From: an uncultured Lachnospiraceae bacterium
GTDB lineage: Bacteria > Bacillota > Clostridia > Lachnospirales > Lachnospiraceae
Direction: 5' to 3'
Assembly: GCA_905203555.1 (NCBI GenBank)
Contig: CAJKWK010000034.1
Location: forward strand, 1-29,873
DNA: 29,873 nt
Part shown: positions 12,686 through 19,909 of the stretch, in pieces
How positions within the stretch are numbered: the first letter of the stretch is position 1
How the letters are laid out: every line of letters begins with the position of its first letter
Made by a program: the position numbers and the translations under genes
The notes under the pieces: model-generated
Seen by the model: the letters and a program-made list of their open reading frames with translations, nothing else
The model's database searches: none
Told to the model about the DNA's origin: nothing

Positions 12686-13603
12686 TTGAAAAACAAAAAG
12701 AAACTTTTGTTACTGTTCTGCATTCTATCCGTTTCCACTTTCATGTTCGGATGTAATCAATACGTTCGAGTGGCAACAACTTCTACGTCATGGCAGCAGG
12801 AATTCGTCAATGATTTCTCATCTGCTGCGCTCACCATGGCGGAGCATCCATTCGTCACGATAAACGACAATCAACCGACTTTTTCTGAAAAAGAATTAAC
12901 TGCGAAAGATTATGAGACATATTCACAGCTTGACAGACTTGGAAGATGCGGAGTGGCAGAGGCCTGTATTGGTCCGGCACTCATGCCAACCGAAGAACGA
13001 GACGAAATTGGAATGATAAAGCCGACCGGCTGGCATACCGTTAAATACGATATTGTGGACGGTAAATACTTATATAACCGCTGCCACTTGATCGGATATC
13101 AGCTTACTGGTGAAAATGCAAATGAAAAGAATCTGATAACTGGGACCAGATACATGAATGTAGAAGGGATGCTGCCGTTTGAAAACCAGGTCGCAGATTA
13201 TATCCGGGATACAGGAAATCATGTCATGTACCGTGTAACTCCTGTATTTACCGGAAGCAATCTGTTAGCAGATGGTGTAATAATGGAAGCGATGTCAGTT
13301 GAGGATAACGGAAAAGGAGTCCGCTTCCATGTTTTTGTTTATAACAAGCAGCCCGGAATTTTTATTGATTATGAAACCGGTGGAAGCTATCCATTAGAAT
13401 GCGAGTCTTCGATACAAACTGAGAACGATTCAATGGTCAATGATACGCTGTACGCACTCAATATCCGCTCACAAAAAATCCATACGCCGGATTGCGACAG
13501 TGTTTCAGACATAAGTCCACAGAATAAGAACGAATATCGCGGGATATTGGAAGACCTTCTGGCAGACGGATACACAACATGCAGAAACTGTAATCCTCAA
13601 TAA
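12686..13603 (+). CDS. EndA/NucA-like DNA/RNA non-specific nuclease lipoprotein, 305 aa
   Basis: The TTG start has AAAAGGAGG upstream. Residues 1-22 form a lipoprotein signal with Cys23 (FMFGC, a slightly unusual lipobox). The nuclease core is LYNRCHLIGYQLTGENANEK (129-148) and NLITGTRYMNVEGMLPFEN, matching DNA-entry nuclease (EndA) proteins, where the NRCHLIG motif replaces the DRGH of other nucleases; His134 is the expected catalytic residue. The C-terminal 50 residues hold IHTPDCDSV and CRNC, a four-cysteine module often found at the ends of secreted nucleases. It is expected outside the membrane, degrading DNA, perhaps of competing elements or at transfer. It heads the third module. Confidence 0.85.
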   Translation: MKNKKKLLLLFCILSVSTFMFGCNQYVRVATTSTSWQQEFVNDFSSAALTMAEHPFVTINDNQPTFSEKELTAKDYETYSQLDRLGRCGVAEACIGPALMPTEERDEIGMIKPTGWHTVKYDIVDGKYLYNRCHLIGYQLTGENANEKNLITGTRYMNVEGMLPFENQVADYIRDTGNHVMYRVTPVFTGSNLLADGVIMEAMSVEDNGKGVRFHVFVYNKQPGIFIDYETGGSYPLECESSIQTENDSMVNDTLYALNIRSQKIHTPDCDSVSDISPQNKNEYRGILEDLLADGYTTCRNCNPQ

Positions 13604-13618
13604 GAAAGGAGCAAAAAA

Positions 13619-13993
13619 ATGGTAAAAACAGATTTCAAAAAAGGACAAACGGTCTGGTTGTATCTCACGCCTCATGCTTATGAATATCACAAGGGTATGA
13701 CTGCGGAAGAACGGATCAAAGCAGGAACCGTTGTTTCCGTAGGAAGAAAATATATCACGGTACATGCAAGCTATGGGGAAGAAAAATTCGAGATTAAGAA
13801 TGATTTTATTCATGTGCGTGAAAGTGGTTGTGTGCAATACATTCTTCGCGCAACAAAAGAAGAAGCGCTGCTCTATAGTAAACGGGAAGAAATAATGGAA
13901 TATATCTTACCTAAATTTGGATGGGGGATCGTCAATCGAATGTCCTTTGAGGATCTGAGAACTATTAAAAGCATTATGGAAAAATATCAATAG
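13619..13993 (+). CDS. Hypothetical protein, 124 aa, N-terminal beta-barrel-like domain
   Basis: The ATG follows AGAAAGGAGC. The first 65 residues look like a small beta barrel (FKKGQTVWLYLTP, GTVVSVGRKYITV, EEKFEIKNDFIHV), a fold seen in several short phage and element proteins. The C-terminal half is helical (RATKEEALLYSKREEIMEYI). No known function. It is co-directional with the nuclease gene, 15 nt after its stop. Confidence 0.68.
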   Translation: MVKTDFKKGQTVWLYLTPHAYEYHKGMTAEERIKAGTVVSVGRKYITVHASYGEEKFEIKNDFIHVRESGCVQYILRATKEEALLYSKREEIMEYILPKFGWGIVNRMSFEDLRTIKSIMEKYQ

Positions 13994-14006
13994 AAGGAGT
14001 AAAAAA

Positions 14007-14714
14007 ATGAAACAGTACGAAGTATATCATCGCTTAATGCGTGACGCACAGGTGTATTCCGGGGATTCTTTAAGTGACAGCATCGATATTTATGATGAAG
14101 AACACGAAGACAATTGGGTGGATTTCTCAGGAGATCCACTCATTGATGTCGTGAATGCGGAAGATGAATATGAAGCAACCGCAAAGGTGGCGAACGAAAC
14201 CGGATACCATGACGGCAATCTGTATGCAAAGGAACACATTGTCAGCGCTGCTGGTAAGGTAACGATATTCGGGAAAGAACACCCATTCCGAATGGAAGCA
14301 GGGAGATTCGACGAAGGTGATCTAACCGGAATTGCGGTAACCCTGCCGGATGGACGCGAAGCGAAAATCGCTGTGAATCGCAAAACGACGGAACTGAGTT
14401 TTACTGTTGCAGATCCGGAAAATCCAGATGCGAGCGAAAAGGTGATTAAACTGGAGGATGCAGAACAGGAAATCAAAGAAAAAGAACTCTATACAGTGAC
14501 CGGTTTGGATGGCACCTGTACTGTCCATAAAACAAGGAAAAAAGCATACGAGGCCTTGCAGAAATGCTACGAAGATACCTTACGGATTTTCCAGGGAAGC
14601 CAGGATGAAAATGATATGCCAATCAAACACTGGATCACAAATGATGGCGCATTAATCGTGACAAAAGACTTACGCAGTTTTGCATGGTTGTTATCCAAGC
14701 AAGGATTGCAATAG
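14007..14714 (+). CDS. Hypothetical acidic protein, 235 aa
   Basis: The ATG follows GAAGGAG. The protein is strongly acidic in its first half (DSIDIYDEEHEDNW). It then has a beta-rich centre (FRMEAGRFDEGDLTGIAVTL, EAKIAVNRKTTELSFTV) and a helical C-terminus. No signal peptide, membrane segment or metal motif. The gene lies 13 nt after the previous one. I do not recognise a family. Confidence 0.68.
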   Translation: MKQYEVYHRLMRDAQVYSGDSLSDSIDIYDEEHEDNWVDFSGDPLIDVVNAEDEYEATAKVANETGYHDGNLYAKEHIVSAAGKVTIFGKEHPFRMEAGRFDEGDLTGIAVTLPDGREAKIAVNRKTTELSFTVADPENPDASEKVIKLEDAEQEIKEKELYTVTGLDGTCTVHKTRKKAYEALQKCYEDTLRIFQGSQDENDMPIKHWITNDGALIVTKDLRSFAWLLSKQGLQ

Positions 14715-14729
14715 GAAAAGAGGAAAAAG

Positions 14730-14900
14730 ATGGCAACAAGGTTTGAACCAACAAAAAGCGGCGAATATCTGGTAGAATACCGGGTAGGAGGTTATCATTA
14801 CTACAAAGAGAAAGTCCATTATGATCGGAAAACCGAACAGTGGATTGGTAGTAAACCACCGGCGTTCTATAAAAAATATATTACTTCATGGTATTATTAA
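14730..14900 (+). CDS. Small Tyr-rich basic protein, 56 aa
   Basis: The ATG follows AAAAGAGGAAAAAG, 15 nt after the preceding stop. The protein contains VEYRVGGYHYYKEKVHYDRK and ends ITSWYY; 11 of 56 residues are Tyr. It looks like a small beta-sheet domain. The codon pattern is open and in line with its neighbours, and the module terminator follows 8 nt after the stop. Function unknown. Confidence 0.65.
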   Translation: MATRFEPTKSGEYLVEYRVGGYHYYKEKVHYDRKTEQWIGSKPPAFYKKYITSWYY

Positions 14901-14907
14901 CCTTCTA

Positions 14908-14938
14908 AGGGCTTCGGATATTCCGAGGTCCTTTTTTT
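14908..14938 (+). terminator. Intrinsic terminator
   Basis: AGGGCTTCGGA (14908-14918) pairs with TCCGAGGTCCT (14922-14932), two G-U pairs, then a T run. Confidence 0.88.
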
Positions 14939-14966
14939 CTCCATTTTTAAAGGAAACTATCATTTT

Positions 14967-14988
14967 CCATAATTACCATGGAACATAA
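14967..14988 (+). promoter_or_regulatory. CCATAATTA module promoter motif, copy 4
   Basis: CCATAATTA, then CCATG and GAACATAAAA, 28 nt after the terminator and upstream of the gene at 15017. Confidence 0.55.
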
Positions 14989-15016
14989 AAAAGTCATGGA
15001 GAAAAGGAGAAAGATT

Positions 15017-15475
15017 ATGTTAGAAAATTTAAAAAACAGACTGCTTTCACGTTTTATGGAGCGCGCAATTTCTGTTTCAACCGTAACAAATGAACGAATC
15101 AAGCGATTTTCTTATCTGAAAGCAGTGGGAACCAAAGAGCTGGAACGAATCCTGGAAGAGGAATTTGGTTCGTTGCAGGAAGATGTAGATGCAAAGCCGC
15201 CGATGGAAGGTAAGAGTACTTTGGTAAAAACACCAATGGGAACACTGAAAGCTTATGCAGCAACCGACCCGGCGCATCCCGGAATTTATATTGATCTCAT
15301 TCATCCAGAAACAGGGAAAGAAATTTCACTAGCTCTCGTAGAGTATTGCGGAGCGTCTGATCAGGATACCGATCTGCCTGAAAAAGAAGGAATCATTACC
15401 AGAGTCTGGGGTGACAGAAGAAAGGAAGATTATACTGACCGAATCCTTCATCGCATGAATGAGCAGGAGGAATAA
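15017..15475 (+). CDS. Hypothetical protein, 152 aa
   Basis: The ATG at 15017 follows AAAAGGAGAAAG and is preferred to an in-frame ATG at 14978 that lies inside the promoter motif. The N-terminus is helical and basic (LENLKNRLLSRFMERAIS). The middle is a compact alpha/beta domain (TPMGTLKAYAATDPAHPGIY, IDLIHPETGKEISLALVEY). No family recognised. It is the first gene of the fourth module and is followed after 5 nt by the methyltransferase gene. Confidence 0.7.
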   Translation: MLENLKNRLLSRFMERAISVSTVTNERIKRFSYLKAVGTKELERILEEEFGSLQEDVDAKPPMEGKSTLVKTPMGTLKAYAATDPAHPGIYIDLIHPETGKEISLALVEYCGASDQDTDLPEKEGIITRVWGDRRKEDYTDRILHRMNEQEE

Positions 15476-15480
15476 AGAAG

Positions 15481-16440
15481 ATGCGTTGTCGATTTTGTGG
15501 ATACGAAGGATCAGAAGATGATTTCGAAGAAGACTATATCCACCATCTTGGATACTGGTGTCCGTATTGTGACGCATTTTCTTATATTTCGGATGAAAAT
15601 GAAAAACGCCGACAATTTCTTTTGTGGCTGGAGGATATTAAAAATGGACAGCCGCTGACAGAAAAAAAGATACTCAAACAAAACGTATCCCCGCTGCGGT
15701 ATCCAGGAGGAAAAACCAAGTTGGTACCATATGTAGCTTCCAGGATTCCAGAAGAAACAAAGCGTATTGTAGAACCATTTTGTGGCGGCGCCAGTGTGAG
15801 TCTGGCGTGTCTAATGGCTGGACTCGTAGAAGAAATTCATATCAACGATATGGAATCCGGCGTTGTCAACTTATTTCAGACAATACTATCAAATCCAGAC
15901 TGGCTGATTCATCGATTGTATGAGCAAAAAGCGGATCGGGCTACCTATTTCGAATATCGGGATTCTCTCCTCCATGAAACAGTGATGTCTGAGCAGGAGA
16001 AGGGATTTCGGTATTTATATTGCAACCGGCTTGCCTTTTCCGGCATCCTATTTGCAAATCCGATCGGAGAGATTGGCAGCCGGTATAATCCAAAGACACT
16101 GGCGGAAAGAATTCGAAAAATTCATGCACTACGGGAACATATTATGGTGACACAGCAAGATGCAGCTTCTGTAATTGAAGAAGAATATTGGAGAGGTAAC
16201 GATACACTGCTATTTATTGATCCGCCATATTTCAATAAAGGACCAGCGCTGTATCCCAAGGCATTTTCAGAGAAAGAACACGGAAATCTTGCGTTTCTGG
16301 TGGAAGAACTGTACAAAAACGCTCCTGGAGCAAACATGATCATTACATATGATCACGCAAAGTACATTCGGGAGTTATATACATTACCAAAAACAGAAAT
16401 CATCAAACCGGTTTACTCCTGTGTAACAAAAAAATATTAA
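15481..16440 (+). CDS. D12-class DNA adenine N6-methyltransferase with N-terminal zinc ribbon, 319 aa
   Basis: Residues 3-30 hold two CxxC knuckles (CRFC and CPYC). From residue 70 the D12-class (Dam-like) methylase begins: RYPGGKTK (73-80), the SAM-binding motif EPFCGGASVSL (98-108), CNRLAFSGI, and the catalytic DPPYF (247-251). All expected motifs are present. The enzyme should methylate the N6 position of adenine; the target site cannot be read from sequence. No restriction gene is nearby, so it is an orphan, perhaps protecting the element's DNA or altering regulation. The zinc-ribbon fusion is less common. Confidence 0.9.
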   Translation: MRCRFCGYEGSEDDFEEDYIHHLGYWCPYCDAFSYISDENEKRRQFLLWLEDIKNGQPLTEKKILKQNVSPLRYPGGKTKLVPYVASRIPEETKRIVEPFCGGASVSLACLMAGLVEEIHINDMESGVVNLFQTILSNPDWLIHRLYEQKADRATYFEYRDSLLHETVMSEQEKGFRYLYCNRLAFSGILFANPIGEIGSRYNPKTLAERIRKIHALREHIMVTQQDAASVIEEEYWRGNDTLLFIDPPYFNKGPALYPKAFSEKEHGNLAFLVEELYKNAPGANMIITYDHAKYIRELYTLPKTEIIKPVYSCVTKKY

Positions 16441-16455
16441 GAAAGGAAGAAAGAT

Positions 16456-16674
16456 ATGATCATCAATAACAGATCAGTTCGTGAATGTGATAGACGAAAA
16501 CTGGAGCCTGGAGACAAAATTGTATGCCAGGGAATCGAAGCAACCATTGCTGAAATTCAATATCAGGAATATTGGGAAGATTCTGGATTTATCACAGAGT
16601 TCATCGATACAAACGGTATTTATCGGAATTGGAAACAGCAATTCGATGGCGGATATGTGATTGCTCACACCTAA
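16456..16674 (+). CDS. Hypothetical small protein, 72 aa
   Basis: The ATG follows AGAAAGGAAG. Predicted beta-rich: KLEPGDKIVCQGIEATIAEI and SGFITEFIDTNGIYRNW look like a small SH3-like barrel. I recall similar short proteins in Clostridia conjugative elements but no function. Co-transcribed with the methylase gene, 15 nt downstream. Confidence 0.65.
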   Translation: MIINNRSVRECDRRKLEPGDKIVCQGIEATIAEIQYQEYWEDSGFITEFIDTNGIYRNWKQQFDGGYVIAHT

Positions 16675-16705
16675 AAAACACAAAGCAGAAAAAAGGAGAA
16701 AAAAG

Positions 16706-17293
16706 ATGGATAATACAACAACAATCGTGATGAAAGAAAAAGATTTTACAATCAAACCGTTTGGTTCTATCATCATCGGTGATCCGGATTATCTGGAGAA
16801 AATCAATAATCAGCATAAAGACACAAGGGTATTAAAAACACTTGTGTATATGAACCGCACCGTGCAGAAAGCACATCATGATGCAAAAGTGCGATTAAAA
16901 GTTACTAGAACAACCTACAATCACGGCTCTTTTGACAGTATTGAAATCGCTATTGCGTCAGTACTTAATACAGATTCCAAAACAAGAGATGCGTTATTTA
17001 ATACATTGCTAAATAATCGTGTCCATTCTGATCTGTTAAGCAAAAATATATCACTTGGGTGTGATACGGCCAGGTTTTATATCAATGTAGATGGTAACGA
17101 TGAAGAAATAGGCACAGGAGCAGATGGATACTATGGAAATGTTATTGTTTACAAACAAAAAGTAGCATATTGCATCTCCATTGTTTTAGACACCGATCTT
17201 CATAGCGAAGGAAAGGTTGAACAGCTGATCCGGTACTTATTCCATGTGGAATCAGAAGGGGAATGGATATATCATACGAAAGAAAAGGAGTAA
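16706..17293 (+). CDS. Hypothetical protein, 195 aa
   Basis: The ATG at 16706 follows AAAAAAGGAG and is preferred to an in-frame ATG at 16661 that lies inside the previous gene. The protein is soluble and of mixed alpha/beta make-up, with FGSIIIGDPDYLEKI near the start and YYGNVIVYKQKVAYCISIVL near the end. The GDPDY and GADGYYG patterns suggest a metal- or phosphate-binding loop, but I cannot place it in a family. Confidence 0.68.
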   Translation: MDNTTTIVMKEKDFTIKPFGSIIIGDPDYLEKINNQHKDTRVLKTLVYMNRTVQKAHHDAKVRLKVTRTTYNHGSFDSIEIAIASVLNTDSKTRDALFNTLLNNRVHSDLLSKNISLGCDTARFYINVDGNDEEIGTGADGYYGNVIVYKQKVAYCISIVLDTDLHSEGKVEQLIRYLFHVESEGEWIYHTKEKE

Positions 17294-17300
17294 GTAATTC

Positions 17301-17366
17301 ATGAGAAAAATATATCCAGAAAATATACGGAGGATTCATTATGATTGTAGAAAAATTAGAGAATGA
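17301..17366 (+). CDS. Possible 21-residue peptide overlapping the next gene
   Basis: A strong AAAGGAG site precedes the ATG at 17301. The frame reads MRKIYPENIRRIHYDCRKIR and one more residue, ending 26 nt inside the next gene in another frame. The next gene has its own CGGAGG inside this peptide's codons, so translation of the two would interact. It may be a small regulator of the next start or may have no function. Confidence 0.4.
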   Translation: MRKIYPENIRRIHYDCRKIRE

Positions 17367-17652
17367 CGGCTGGTCAATTCAGAAAGAATCTGATGAGCAG
17401 CTGTCTTTGGAAGAACAGAATCTGGCGATTGCCATTTGCTGGCATATCCCAGATATGGAACTCCTGGGAGAACAGGGATGTGCTGGAAATTTCGACATGT
17501 ACCAGTTCTTTTACAATGCCAACACCAACAAAAAATATATGATCCTGCTCGGTCGTGATGGTGAAATATTCGCCCATGGCAGTGCTGTGATCTTAGAAGC
17601 TATGGAAATGACAGAAGAAGATAGGGAACTACTTAATATATCCGAAACATAA
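17341..17652 (+). CDS. Hypothetical acidic protein, 103 aa
   Basis: The ATG follows ACGGAGGATTC. The protein is acidic, with MIVEKLENDGWSIQKESDEQ at the start and a compact domain around AIAICWHIPDMELLGEQG and KKYMILLGRDGEIFAHGSAV. No signal peptide or metal motif. It is the last gene of the fourth module, followed by a terminator. Family unknown. Confidence 0.66.
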   Translation: MIVEKLENDGWSIQKESDEQLSLEEQNLAIAICWHIPDMELLGEQGCAGNFDMYQFFYNANTNKKYMILLGRDGEIFAHGSAVILEAMEMTEEDRELLNISET

Positions 17653-17660
17653 TCTCTCTT

Positions 17661-17686
17661 AAAAGCATCCGAAAGGGTGCTTTTTT
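17661..17686 (+). terminator. Intrinsic terminator
   Basis: AAAAGCATCC (17661-17670), GAAA loop, GGGTGC (17675-17680) and six T. Confidence 0.9.
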
Positions 17687-17715
17687 GCTGAAAAATTATC
17701 CCACTCATTCCTATT

Positions 17716-17741
17716 CCATAATTACACTGTAACAAAATAAA
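17716..17741 (+). promoter_or_regulatory. CCATAATTA module promoter motif, copy 5
   Basis: CCATAATTA, then CACT, GTAACAAAATAAAAG, 29 nt after the terminator and upstream of the gene at 17781. Confidence 0.55.
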
Positions 17742-17780
17742 AGGCATTATGAGGGAAAGACCTCGGAAAAGGAGTTTAGA

Positions 17781-18800
17781 ATGAGAATTGAGCGAGTAAG
17801 AATGGGTCTGGAAGTACGCAATAAAGTCAATGGAAAGATGTACAAGATTACTGACATTGGAAACGAAGGTAATATCGCCCATGAGATGCTGGATGATGGT
17901 CAGCTCGGTGACGATACCGTAACCATTACAAAAGACAATGTACTGGCCTTTAAGGTAATCAGAGATCCGGAGCCATATCCGGTTGCAACCGGTTATACGG
18001 TAGTAGACGGTACGCTTTATAAGAGCGGTATCAAAGTATGCGAGCAGGGACAGCTCCGCATTGAAAAGATTGTAGCAGAACTGCCAGGCCAGCTGGTATG
18101 TGCTGTAAAATCCAGGGTAGCAGAAGATCGATATGATCTGGTACTGTACGAGCCGGCAAAGGATACCTTCAGTTATCTGAACTACAGGACGATCCCGATG
18201 CCGGAGTTGGTTGCTTACACCAAAGATCACACCACCGCCTTCCTTGCATTTTCCGTAATTGATATTGAGAAAATTACAAATGAAAACGGAGTGGAAGAGG
18301 AAGTGCACACCTTGAAAGACGCAGCAGTCATTGCTATTAATGGAAAACGTGTAGCATTTGAGCAGTCAAATGCACCGATTGTAATCAAGGACATTGCGCT
18401 GAAAGAAGTGGATGGGTACTGGACACTGTTTGTACCACATGCACCGATTAAAGAAAACGGAGAACGCATCACTCCAGGACAGTACCTGTGGCATGAGATG
18501 ACACACACTGGTATCAAACGCGAAATGCTGCTGCCGGAAGATGTCCACGCAGATTGGAGCTGCTATTACGAAACATTCGTAATGAAGAGTGACGAGCTTT
18601 TATTTGTCGATGTAGATTCCGAAAGCATTACAATTAAACATCCGGCAATCAAGGAACTGGCTGACTATCCGGTTCTGATCGACATCACAAAAGAGCAGTG
18701 GACATATCGTTTAACCTTTGCAAATCCAGATACCTATCAGCTGAAGACGCTGGTAAGCCGTTCCACCAGAGACAGAGGTTATGTCGTTACTGTTGAATAA
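17781..18800 (+). CDS. Hypothetical beta-rich protein, 339 aa
   Basis: The ATG follows AAAAGGAGTTTAG. The protein seems built mostly of beta strands, with a small N-terminal barrel (LEVRNKVNGKMYKITDIGNE) and many short VxVxG segments, without signal peptide or membrane helix. It could be a repeat-type beta-propeller-like structure, but I see no clear repeat. It is the only gene of the fifth module. The opposite strand is open for 265 codons here; that reading is judged a shadow because it lacks a start signal and crosses the terminator and promoter. Confidence 0.68.
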   Translation: MRIERVRMGLEVRNKVNGKMYKITDIGNEGNIAHEMLDDGQLGDDTVTITKDNVLAFKVIRDPEPYPVATGYTVVDGTLYKSGIKVCEQGQLRIEKIVAELPGQLVCAVKSRVAEDRYDLVLYEPAKDTFSYLNYRTIPMPELVAYTKDHTTAFLAFSVIDIEKITNENGVEEEVHTLKDAAVIAINGKRVAFEQSNAPIVIKDIALKEVDGYWTLFVPHAPIKENGERITPGQYLWHEMTHTGIKREMLLPEDVHADWSCYYETFVMKSDELLFVDVDSESITIKHPAIKELADYPVLIDITKEQWTYRLTFANPDTYQLKTLVSRSTRDRGYVVTVE

Positions 18801-18827
18801 TCTCTAATCAACCCCTCTATTTCGAGA

Positions 18828-18856
18828 AAGGCAGTCCGTATGGGCTGTCTTTTTTT
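18828..18856 (+). terminator. Intrinsic terminator
   Basis: AGGCAGTCC (18829-18837) pairs with GGGCTGTCT (18842-18850) with two G-U pairs, then a run of T. Confidence 0.88.
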
Positions 18857-18874
18857 GTGTGTATAAATAAAGCC

Positions 18875-18930
18875 ATTTTTCTTATCCGCAAGATTAGTTT
18901 TTTGAGATATTGTTCGAAAATCAGTACACT
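18875..18930 (+). promoter_or_regulatory. Perfect 18-bp box plus promoter, left copy
   Basis: The box ATTTTTCTTATCCGCAAG (18875-18892) is the exact reverse complement of 19471-19488. After it come TTGAGA (18902-18907), 17 bp, and TACACT (18925-18930). The right copy has the same spacing from box to -10, so the box is probably an operator or activator site for this promoter. Confidence 0.65.
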
Positions 18931-18954
18931 GATGGTATGAAGGAGGAAAAATGG

Positions 18955-19101
18955 ATGAAAGATGAAATGCTATTACTGCAACAAGAATGTGATATCTGTA
19001 ATGAGGAATTGCTGATAATCAAGATGCGACAACACCGGAGAAAGAAGCAAAAAAACTCAAATATAATGTATGATATGTACCAAGAAGACGGACGACCTTA
19101 A
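18955..19101 (+). CDS. Small charged protein, 48 aa
   Basis: The ATG at 18955 has AAGGAGG at 8 nt; an ATG 4 nt earlier is in another frame and stops at once. The product is MKDEMLLLQQECDICNEELL followed by a basic part (MRQHRRKKQKN). It has a CDIC pair and looks helical. It faces the winged-helix gene across a shared terminator and has the same box-plus-promoter arrangement. Function unknown, perhaps a small regulator of excision or transfer. Confidence 0.6.
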   Translation: MKDEMLLLQQECDICNEELLIIKMRQHRRKKQKNSNIMYDMYQEDGRP

Positions 19102-19115
19102 TTTTATTAAAACTT

Positions 19116-19157
19116 AAAAGAAACAACCGATAATACAGTTCCTCGGTTGTTTCTTTT
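19116..19157. terminator. Bidirectional terminator between convergent genes
   Basis: AAAAGAAACAACCGA (19116-19130) is the exact complement of TCGGTTGTTTCTTTT (19143-19157), giving A and T tracts on either side so it can act on both strands. Confidence 0.85.
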
Positions 19158-19169
19158 GTTTTATGAATG

Positions 19170-19394
19170 CTATTTTATAGATAATTGAAAAAAACCACAT
19201 CGGAATTGAATAATATTACCTCTTTTTTGTTTCAAACGAGTTAAAACACAACTGAGATTTCCACGTGTAATATTCAATTTTTCAACTTTCGTAATTTCAT
19301 CATAGATTTCATTAAAATTATGTACTTTTCCATCGCTTAATACGCGATAAATAATATCTTCTGACCAATGTTTAGAACCTTGAACGCCATACAT
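19170..19394 (-). CDS. Winged-helix DNA-binding-like protein, 74 aa
   Basis: On the minus strand the ATG at 19394 follows AAAGGAGACATATC and is preferred to the in-frame ATG at 19430. The protein reads MYGVQGSKHWSEDIIYRVLS and continues with DGKVHNFNEIYDEI, TRGNLSCVLTRLKQKRG and IIQFRCGFFQLS. This is the pattern of a winged helix: three helices, then a two-strand wing. It likely binds DNA, possibly at the TTATCCGCAA boxes next to it. It lies between the accessory modules and xis/int, a usual place for a regulator of excision. Confidence 0.62.
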   Translation of the reverse strand: MYGVQGSKHWSEDIIYRVLSDGKVHNFNEIYDEITKVEKLNITRGNLSCVLTRLKQKRGNIIQFRCGFFQLSIK

Positions 19395-19432
19395 GATATG
19401 TCTCCTTTCTATTGAACCTTTATTTATCAATC

Positions 19433-19488
19433 ATTGTACGTTTTTTTTAAAAAGACAGCAAAAAGAAAACCTTGCGGATAAGAAAAAT
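19433..19488 (-). promoter_or_regulatory. Perfect 18-bp box plus promoter, right copy (minus strand)
   Basis: The box lies at 19471-19488. Read on the minus strand it is followed by TTGCTG, 17 bp, and TACAAT at 19438-19433. Box-to-promoter distance is identical to the left copy (31 nt to the shared GTACA). Confidence 0.6.
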
Positions 19489-19587
19489 TAACCATTAAAA
19501 CAAAAAAAAGAGTCATAATCTCCGAACTGATTTTCGCAAATTGTTTTTCATAATTTCAATAAATAAAACTTAAAAGGAGTAAACATC

Positions 19588-19800
19588 ATGAAAGAGCAAA
19601 TCATACAGGAAAAAGTACCAATTGACAAAAAGGCACTGCTGACCATTACAGAGGCAGCAGAGCTTACTAATATCGGACAAAATAAAATCCGCGAACTTAT
19701 CAATACCCCAACGTGCCCATTTGTATTAAGGGTTGGAACAAAAAATTTGATCAAAAGAGAACGTTTTCTTAGTTTTTTAGATAATCGAAATGTGATATAA
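19588..19800 (+). CDS. xis: Tn916-type excisionase, 70 aa
   Basis: The ATG follows AAAAGGAGTAAAC. The core LLTITEAAELTNIGQNKIRE and the later RVGTKNLIKRERFLSFLDN match the winged-helix excisionases of Tn916-like elements, which bend DNA at the element ends and steer integrase towards excision. Length is typical for the family. It stands 110 nt before the integrase gene, the usual order near one end of such elements. Confidence 0.88.
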   Translation: MKEQIIQEKVPIDKKALLTITEAAELTNIGQNKIRELINTPTCPFVLRVGTKNLIKRERFLSFLDNRNVI

Positions 19801-19909
19801 TATGGACACAGCACTTTTTACAAAACTGCACATTGACAATTAAATTCAAAACGTCGAAGTTTAATAGAAAGCTATGTCCGCGCTCAAATGATGAAAGGAG
19901 TAGACAACA

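Noticed and set aside
17511..18308. 265-codon frame on the minus strand
   Set aside because: It crosses a terminator and a module promoter and lies antisense to a gene with a strong start; no start signal.
18875..19488. 614-bp unit as a small insertion sequence with 18-bp terminal inverted repeats
   Set aside because: No transposase or target duplication is seen, and the equal spacing of each box to a promoter fits regulation better.
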